64,000 nt of DNA, from NCBI GenBank assembly GCA_003116975.1, contig BGKB01000023.1, positions 540,714 to 604,713 of the forward strand, written 5' to 3'. Both the position numbers and the translations under genes were made by a program. The DNA is from Aurantiochytrium sp. KH105. Its lineage: Eukaryota > Sar > Bigyra > Thraustochytrida > Thraustochytriidae. Shown one piece after another: positions 58,283-64,000 of the stretch. Under the pieces are notes generated by a model. It had not been told where the DNA came from and ran no database searches. It saw only the letters and a program-made list of their open reading frames with translations. Positions within the stretch are counted from its first letter, which is position 1; each line of letters begins with the position of its first letter.

Positions 58283-60409
58283 ATGAGCCGGGGCCGCGCT
58301 CCCCCGACTGCGCCGTGGTACCGGCAGCACGAGCAGGAGATGGAGGACTCTCAAGAGGACGGGGAAGCACTGCGTCTGGTGGAAAAGGCGAGAGCGATCG
58401 AGGCGCGCGACCATGCTGAAAGTTACACGCGGGCGCTGAAGTACTGCGACTACGCCCTGTCGCAGAATCCGACGTGCGCCGAGGCGTTGATGCTCGCCAT
58501 CGAGTTGCGATTACGGTACAAGTTCATCATGAACCCTACGGAAATAATTCAGGCGCTGAAGAAGGTCACCTCTCACAAGAGCGAGGGCGCAAAGGCACGT
58601 TACCTGCTTGCGCTCGTGCTTCTTGCCAATGGAAAGACCGAGTATGCCGACAAACACCTTGGCAAGCTCGGATTCGTTTGGCGCTTGAACGCCTCGGTCT
58701 TCACGGAGACATCGAGCTCCGGGACGACGATGCAAGAGAAAGTCTTTTACATGGATAAGCTGGTTCCAGAAGAAGTCCTCGCTAGCATCGCTACTCAGTT
58801 CGGTCCGGATGCGCCGTACTGGTCAGCACATCGCTATGGCGAGACGGGCTACTTTAGCCACTCGTTTGACCTGCGAGCAGCACCGACCATTGGCGCCGAG
58901 GCTCTGATCGCGAACCACATTTACCCATTTCTGCGCAAGGCAATTCTTGAGCCACGAGGCTTGGTGGAAAAGGTCCGATACGCAGAGTGGTGGGTCCACC
59001 GACGGGACGCAATGAGTGGACATCAGCTTCACTGGGACACCGATGAGCATCGGCTCAAGACCGGGCGCGGTCTCCACCACCCCATTTACAGCACGGTATT
59101 CTACGTCGAAGCTGGCGCTGGCACCCCAACGTTGATCATGGACCGCACCTATGCAAATGCTGAAGATCTGGCATCCACCCAGGGTTGGCTTGTTCACCCG
59201 GATGAAAATCGACTTGTGGTCTTTGACGGTCAACTTTTGCACGGCGTGGTTCCCCGTGTCGGCGGCGCATCGAATGGCCTGACGCGTCTTACATTCATGG
59301 TTGGTTTCTGGGGCGAGGATGTTGCGAGGCTCCCGTGTAATATGTCTATGCCTTCGGCCAACATGCTGGCGCCCCCTCATGGGGTTGATTCGCAATGGCG
59401 CAAGAAGATGGAATCTTGGCCCACGTGCGCTGCGCTCGAGCACGGAGCGAGCCCAAACATGAAAAGCCCGCCTCAATTTGCCAATGTGTGGAAGAAGATT
59501 CCGCAAAAGATCAGTGGCTCGAGCCAGTCCAAGCAAGAAGAAGATGTTACTGAGTTCTCTGGCGACTTCTTTCTTCGCAATCCGACGCAGCTCTCGAAAG
59601 GCATCAAATTCTACGTGGATCCATCTTTCGAGGTATTGAAGGATCTGGTGAGTCAAGCGATGGATATCACCGATGAGCAAATGGAGTTTCTGGCAAACTC
59701 GCTGGTGCTCCGCTGGGATTTTCGCAGTCCCGACGGTACATATTTGTACGATGAGTTCATGGCAAGCTTATCGAACACACCAAGGGGCGCATGCGCTCTC
59801 GCAAAGGTTCTGCACGGTGGAGGGGCGAACGAAGGTACTGGCAATTTCCGCTGCATAAACTCGAGCACGGCGGCTGGTGCTGCAGTGTTGTGGAATCTCG
59901 CCAAGCGCGGTTTTTGCGTTGATCCTGAGCGCGACGCCGCAGTTTGGAAGACCGTGGGAGATTTATTCGAGGATTTCATCGCAAAAGCCGAGAAGAACCC
60001 CGAGACCTTGCAAGGCGCTGAGCAAGGCGAGCTCTTGGCTGGTGCGATGGCCTACTCGCCGTTTCGCGCTCCGCTGATCCCGCAGATTCTCCGCCGTCTG
60101 CTTTTGCATGTCGGAGAGCCGCTATGGGCCGTGGACGAGGGTGGTGAGGATGGTGAGGTCGAGATAGAAGACTGGTTGGAGGATGACGAGGAGGATGAGC
60201 TCAACGGTGTGTCGAACCACGCAGAGGAACTCCGCGAAGCCATTCGACACGCAACCTCCTGCAAGGATCTTGAGGAATCCGTTCAGGTTGATGAGGCCCT
60301 GGACACACTCAGCGCCGAACACGCCAAATCTGCGCGGGATCTCCTCTTTATCGAAGCACCCATCTTTAGCGACGTCCTGCTCAAATTTGGGCAATCTCTG
60401 TACGACTAA
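58283..60409 (+). CDS. 2-oxoglutarate/Fe(II) dioxygenase-like protein with TPR-like N-terminus
   Basis: 708 residues, ATG at 58283 (MSRGRAPPTAPWY). Residues about 35-130 are TPR-like helices (ESYTRALKYCDYALSQNPTCAEALML). Residues about 145-350 have the double-stranded beta-helix pattern of 2OG oxygenases: HQLHWDTDEH supplies His250 and Asp252, VFDGQLLHGVVP supplies the distal His320, and GLTRLTFMVGFW supplies Arg335 for 2-oxoglutarate. The C-terminal half (350-708) is helical, with acidic patches, and unrecognised. The full HxD...H...R set argues for an active enzyme, possibly a protein or lipid hydroxylase. The substrate cannot be named. Confidence 0.75.
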   Translation: MSRGRAPPTAPWYRQHEQEMEDSQEDGEALRLVEKARAIEARDHAESYTRALKYCDYALSQNPTCAEALMLAIELRLRYKFIMNPTEIIQALKKVTSHKSEGAKARYLLALVLLANGKTEYADKHLGKLGFVWRLNASVFTETSSSGTTMQEKVFYMDKLVPEEVLASIATQFGPDAPYWSAHRYGETGYFSHSFDLRAAPTIGAEALIANHIYPFLRKAILEPRGLVEKVRYAEWWVHRRDAMSGHQLHWDTDEHRLKTGRGLHHPIYSTVFYVEAGAGTPTLIMDRTYANAEDLASTQGWLVHPDENRLVVFDGQLLHGVVPRVGGASNGLTRLTFMVGFWGEDVARLPCNMSMPSANMLAPPHGVDSQWRKKMESWPTCAALEHGASPNMKSPPQFANVWKKIPQKISGSSQSKQEEDVTEFSGDFFLRNPTQLSKGIKFYVDPSFEVLKDLVSQAMDITDEQMEFLANSLVLRWDFRSPDGTYLYDEFMASLSNTPRGACALAKVLHGGGANEGTGNFRCINSSTAAGAAVLWNLAKRGFCVDPERDAAVWKTVGDLFEDFIAKAEKNPETLQGAEQGELLAGAMAYSPFRAPLIPQILRRLLLHVGEPLWAVDEGGEDGEVEIEDWLEDDEEDELNGVSNHAEELREAIRHATSCKDLEESVQVDEALDTLSAEHAKSARDLLFIEAPIFSDVLLKFGQSLYD

Positions 60410-61224
60410 CCTCGTGAAGCGCGTCGTATCCACGTCAGCCCCAAAGCCAAATTAAAAAAAAAAAAGAGGACTACAAGTCATAAAAAATGCATCAATTACG
60501 TATCAATCCTTGTTGGCTATCTTCTCAATGCAGGCATGCACATTCGCGCATCCGTCCACCTTCCCAGCCCCAGCGCCATCTCCTCTCTTCTCCCCTCCCT
60601 CCCTCGTCCCTCACCCCCAGAGCACTCACTGCCCGCCCCGTCGGCCGCGTCGCCGCGCGCGGGCGCTTCTTCCCCACTTGCAGCGGCTATTCCCCACTTG
60701 CGCGCGCGCGGCGCAAGTCGGCCTCCGGCCGGCCCTGCAGTGCGGCGCCAGTGCTCCGCTGCGCGAGAGAGAGACGGAGAGAAAGCACGGCGGCCGAGGA
60801 AGGAAGGCAGGCAGGCGGCCAGCCCCAGATGCCAGAGACGAGGGGAGAAGGCGCAGAGAGGGGCCAGCAGCAGCAGCAGCGGCGGCGGCGAAGAGCAGAG
60901 CAGCGCAGCGCAGAGCAGCGCAGAGCAGAGCAGAGCAGAGCAGAGCAGAGCAGAGCAGAGCAGAGCGAGGCAGGCGCGGCGCGGAGCACGGCGGCGCGCG
61001 CGGGAGGAGGAGGCGCGGCGGAGGCCGGCTCGGGCCGGTGGGCGTGCCCCGCGGCGAGCGAGCGGGCGGAAGCGCGAGCTGATCCCGCGCGCTAACTGGC
61101 TGCTGGCTGGCTGGCTGGGCGGCCGGAGCGAGCGCGTGGCTGCGAGCGCGCGGGCGGGCGGCTTGCGCAGGCGGGCCGAGCGCGGCGGAGGGAGGGGCGG
61201 GCTGCTGTCTGCGCGGCCGGCAGG
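60410..61224. other. Spacer with CAGAG pentanucleotide repeat
   Basis: An A-run (about 60453-60464), then GC-rich DNA with (CAGAG)n at 60921-60966 in the leader region of the bL25 gene. Open frames are compositional. No gene seen. Confidence 0.6.
60921..60966. repeat. (CAGAG)n pentanucleotide repeat
   Basis: About nine tandem units, about 260 bases upstream of the bL25 start. Confidence 0.9.
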
Positions 61225-61908
61225 ATGAACCCGCTGTGGTCGACCGTGTCGAATGCCGCCGTGCTCAAGGCGTTCTCGCGGGAGAGGTATATGCGCACGA
61301 CGGGCAAATATGTCGCGGCGCAAATGAGGAAGGACGGCTTCGTGCCGGCGATCCTGCAGGGCAAGGACGCCAACGGCAACAACGAGAACAGATTGCTGAT
61401 GACCCCCTACATGGAACTGGAGAAACGAATGGACAAGCGAGGCCTCAGTATGGAGGCCACGCTTCACAAGCTCGAGCTCGAGGACGGCACCACCGAGCTC
61501 GTTCTGCCACGGACAGTCCAGGTCGGCACCGTCTCACAAAAGATCACGAGCCTCACGTTCATGCGCTATGACCCAGAAAAGGGCGCCAAGGTGTACATGC
61601 CCATCGATTACACGGATCAGGAGGTCTGCGCCGGCATCAAACGAGGCGGTTTCCTGAACGAGGTCACGAGCATGCTCTGCGTCAAGGTCACGGGCGAGGT
61701 CATCCCGCACGCCCTGGAGGTGTCTGTGCGCAATCTCGATGTGGGCGAACGCATGTGGTTTAGTGACCTCACGCTTCCTGAAAACGTCGAGCTCCGGCAG
61801 CGAATCCCCTTGTATCAGGATGATATTATGCTCTGCAACATCACCGGTAAGCGCTCGCTCATCCGCGCCGTCGCTCTTGAGAAGAAAGAAGCTGCCAAGC
61901 AAAATTAG
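61225..61908 (+). CDS. Mitochondrial-type ribosomal protein bL25
   Basis: 227 residues, ATG at 61225. The start (MNPLWSTVSNAAVLKAFSRE) resembles a short mitochondrial presequence. It fits the bL25/CTC layout: GKYVAAQMRKDGFVPAILQG at the N-terminus, ELVLPRTVQVGTVSQKITSL, FMRYDPEKGAKVYMPIDY and the C-terminal CTC domain (EVIPHALEVSVRNLDVGERM, FSDLTLPENVELRQRIP). bL25 binds 5S rRNA in bacterial large subunits; mitochondrial homologues occur in many protists. Organellar targeting is inferred. Confidence 0.85.
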   Translation: MNPLWSTVSNAAVLKAFSRERYMRTTGKYVAAQMRKDGFVPAILQGKDANGNNENRLLMTPYMELEKRMDKRGLSMEATLHKLELEDGTTELVLPRTVQVGTVSQKITSLTFMRYDPEKGAKVYMPIDYTDQEVCAGIKRGGFLNEVTSMLCVKVTGEVIPHALEVSVRNLDVGERMWFSDLTLPENVELRQRIPLYQDDIMLCNITGKRSLIRAVALEKKEAAKQN

Positions 61909-62096
61909 GTTAAAGAGAGGAAAACTATAGAAAAAAAATCGGAAAAAGAAAAAAGAAAACTATTCGCATTATCTCGATCAAACAAACAAACAAAACAAGC
62001 AAATCACGCGCGGTCACGTTGTGCCGTTGGGCGAGCCAACCTTGGCCTCGCGTCAATGGTGTGCGCGATCTCCACACCGTTGTTTCAGTGATGTGC

Positions 62097-63182
62097 TCAT
62101 GCGAGCGTCAAATGCTCACCAGCCTCCTCTCCCTCCACATTCCTTTGTACTCTATAGTTTCGTTCTGGATCGGTGGTCTCGCGAGCGTTGGGCACTCGAC
62201 TATGCCCGCCGTTTACATCGCCGTCATTGTCGTCGTCATCGTTGTCGTCGTCATCACCATTAGCTACTCTGCCGTCGCTTCCGATGGGTCCGCCAATATC
62301 GTCAAAGTCGGACGAAAATCGTCGTCGCCGCAACTTGGCAGCTGCGAGCGCAGACTGACGACGATCGCGAATGGCCTGAAAAATCTTGCGCGAGACGAAG
62401 ACAAAGAGAAGCAATGCCTGCCACCAGCCAACAATAAGGACGACCTGCCAGTCTGTCCCGCAAGCCCAGGTTTCGTAGCACGTCCGCGAAATATTGCCCG
62501 AAACAATTACGGTCTCCGAATCAGGGGCGTAGCATGGCAAGCCGCCATACGCTGGCTCGGGAGACGAGCAATGGCTCGGTCGATATTGCGTGCCATTCCC
62601 GCAGCCTGTGGAGCATTCAGACCAAACGTCCGTGTAGCCGAGGCCGCCATCGACAGGGCCAAAGGCGCCAAGCCGGATGATCAAACCCTGCAGGTCCACA
62701 GACTGACCTTCAATGCCTGAAGATAGTGTGAGGTTTTGGAGCACTGGCATGGGAAGCGTCCAAGTGCAGGTGCCAGCTGATGTGCAAGGCCGGCTGACGG
62801 CGGCCGCATTCTCCGAGGTTGAAGGCCAGACGCTTAATCGCAAATCAAGATTGTTCTGGTCCGTGATCGTTTGAGCGAGCTCAACAGAAACATATTCGAC
62901 AGCAAACACGGTGCCCAGGTCTACGCTCACCTCCTCACCGGACCAAGGCACGCCAGAAGCGCTGACCAACTGGCTTGGCTCGCTCGCGAGGTTTGTATCT
63001 TGGGCTTCGCTGCCACATGCCACGGCAGCTTCGCGACGCTTTGCGGCGGCTTGAAGGCAGTTCTCGTCCACGTCCGCCGCGTCCATGCACTCCATAGATG
63101 GCGCGCAGTAGCTGCAGGAGCGCCCAAGGTTGGCCGCAAAGCAGGCGCAGGCCTCACCATTCCACGTGCTGCATTCTGCCAT
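62097..63182 (-). CDS. Single-pass membrane protein with thrombospondin type 1 repeat
   Basis: 361 residues, ATG at 63182 (MAECSTWNGEACACFAAN). Residues 1-45 are Cys-rich. About 60-180 form a beta-rich extracellular-type region (SVDLGTVFAVEYVSVEL, then WPSTSEN), perhaps a discoidin-like fold. About 183-240 is a TSP1 repeat (YTDVWSECSTGCGNGTQYRP, with further cysteines). One membrane helix follows (VVLIVGWWQALLLFVFV, about 244-265), then a cytosolic tail with a basic patch, an Asp/Asn-rich run and a charged end. The ectodomain needs a signal peptide, but none is present at this ATG, so a 5' exon is probably missing from this single-frame model. TSP1 proteins act in adhesion. Confidence 0.75.
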   Translation of the reverse strand: MAECSTWNGEACACFAANLGRSCSYCAPSMECMDAADVDENCLQAAAKRREAAVACGSEAQDTNLASEPSQLVSASGVPWSGEEVSVDLGTVFAVEYVSVELAQTITDQNNLDLRLSVWPSTSENAAAVSRPCTSAGTCTWTLPMPVLQNLTLSSGIEGQSVDLQGLIIRLGAFGPVDGGLGYTDVWSECSTGCGNGTQYRPSHCSSPEPAYGGLPCYAPDSETVIVSGNISRTCYETWACGTDWQVVLIVGWWQALLLFVFVSRKIFQAIRDRRQSALAAAKLRRRRFSSDFDDIGGPIGSDGRVANGDDDDNDDDDNDGDVNGGHSRVPNARETTDPERNYRVQRNVEGEEAGEHLTLA

Positions 63183-63563
63183 TCTTTCTTTCTATATTTT
63201 GCGTACGCTCGCGGCCAAGGCGAAGCGAAGCGAGGCGAGGCGAGGCGAGGCGAGGCGAGGCGAGGCGAGGCGAGGCGACGACGGGATGTGGCGTGGCACA
63301 ACACGACGTAGCGCGACGCGAAGGCCGGCGTTCCCGCTTGGCGCCTGCGTTGTCCCCAGTACACGTGCTTTGTTCAAAAACTACTAAATAAGTGACTGCC
63401 CTGACAAAGACTGAGAGATTGATTGACTGTGATTGATTGATTTATCGACGCGAGGTCCGTACTCTAGGTCGACAACAACCATGGGAACAGCAAGACAAGA
63501 CAAGAAGTAGGGGTCACATGACGATGGGATGTGAATGCAGCATGAAATTTGATTATTCCAAAT
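63183..63563. other. Spacer with (GAGGC)n repeat
   Basis: (GAGGC)n pentanucleotide repeat at 63222-63276, then AT-richer trailer of the EF-2 gene (TGATTGATTGATT near 63418-63440). A missing first exon of the TSP1 gene could lie here. Confidence 0.6.
63222..63276. repeat. (GAGGC)n pentanucleotide repeat
   Basis: About eleven tandem units just upstream of the TSP1 gene. Confidence 0.9.
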
Positions 63564-64000
63564 TTAGAGCTTGTCGTAGAACTTGTCGTAGGTCGGGATC
63601 TCCTCCTTGAGGCCCTTGCGCTGGCGGATGCCGAGGACGACCTCATTGCACTTGGAGCCCGGGGTCATGGGGTCCGAGTTGAGAGCCTGCCAGTGCGAGA
63701 AGCTGTTCTGGGGGAAGGCCTTGCCACCGGTGGCGGCGCGGAGGGCGCCGGTGAAGCCGAAGGACTCCGAGACGGGAAGGTAAGCCTTGAGCTGGACAAT
63801 GGGCGAGCCATGGCGGACCTCCTCGGCAAAGACGTGGCCGCGGCGGGTGGTGAGAACACCGTAGATGCCACCGGTCGAGTCCTGCGGGCACGAGATATCG
63901 GCAAGGTAGACCGGCTCGAGGAGAGTGGGCGAGGCGGTGAGGATGGACGCGTAGGTGACGCGGCGCATGGTGGGCAGGATCTGACCGGCACCACGGTGAA
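63564..64000 (-). CDS. EEF2: Translation elongation factor 2, C-terminal part (5' outside window)
   Basis: The minus-strand frame runs off the right edge of the window; the last 144 residues are visible. They match domain IV/V of eukaryotic EF-2: [73 protein letters not shown] and the typical end [22 protein letters not shown]-2 is the ribosomal translocase. The diphthamide loop lies upstream of the visible part. The stop codon is at 63564-63566. Confidence 0.95.
   Translation of the reverse strand, partial: HRGAGQILPTMRRVTYASILTASPTLLEPVYLADISCPQDSTGGIYGVLTTRRGHVFAEEVRHGSPIVQLKAYLPVSESFGFTGALRAATGGKAFPQNSFSHWQALNSDPMTPGSKCNEVVLGIRQRKGLKEEIPTYDKFYDKL

Noticed and set aside
63230-63364. Repeat-encoded peptide (LASPRLASPRLASPR) on the minus strand
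   Set aside because: Produced by the GAGGC pentanucleotide repeat, not by a protein-coding gene.

Overview
This is a GC-rich stretch of a nuclear eukaryotic chromosome. It carries SEC23, a p24 cargo receptor, a 14-3-3 protein, PAF1, RRP36, elongation factor 2, serine palmitoyltransferase LCB2 and the complex I subunit NDUFA13. Nearly all genes are single uninterrupted open frames with short spacers, poly-Gln, poly-Asp and poly-Gly tracts, and tetra- or pentanucleotide repeats in the leaders. The gene set and style suggest a thraustochytrid (labyrinthulomycete stramenopile). That placement is inference, because no rRNA or other marker is present.

Layout. 1-5.6 kb: tail of a membrane protein, then an ankyrin/SAM protein and a p25-alpha-like protein that overlap tail to tail. 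5.7-11.9 kb: a direct tandem duplication of a SAM-domain gene. The upstream copy is interrupted by a decayed piggyBac-like transposon (about 6.04-8.04 kb) and has lost the start codon and nine of the cysteines found in the other copy. 12-25 kb: p24 protein, STE20/OSR1-type kinase, SEC23, NDUFA13, an organelle-type 5'-3' exonuclease with a large insertion, and a double NTF2-domain protein. 25.5-38.1 kb: two coiled-coil proteins, a P450-like protein without the haem-ligand cysteine, a DUF697-like protein, a METTL21-type methyltransferase and LCB2. 38.1-42.4 kb: 4.3 kb of GC-rich, microsatellite-filled DNA with no supportable gene. 42.4-54 kb: an unrecognised protein with five copies of an 'RLALAEWSGTVGV'-like motif, a PIN/PILS-type carrier, a macro-domain protein divergent from a DOPA-dioxygenase-like protein, 14-3-3 divergent from PAF1, and RRP36. 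54.2-64 kb: a 1,200-residue protein joining a YqaJ-exonuclease-like region to two nearly identical transposase-type zinc ribbons, a 2-oxoglutarate oxygenase, mitochondrial bL25, a TSP1 membrane protein and the C-terminal end of EF-2.

The genes do not form one pathway. Several neighbours share short divergent spacers (macro/DOPA dioxygenase, 14-3-3/PAF1, YqaJ-like/2OG oxygenase, P450/DUF697-like). The best candidates for undescribed biology are the five-motif EWSG protein, the YqaJ/twin zinc-ribbon protein and the tandem SAM/Cys-rich gene pair. All coordinates assume no introns. Start codons were taken as the first in-frame ATG that fits the domain boundaries.
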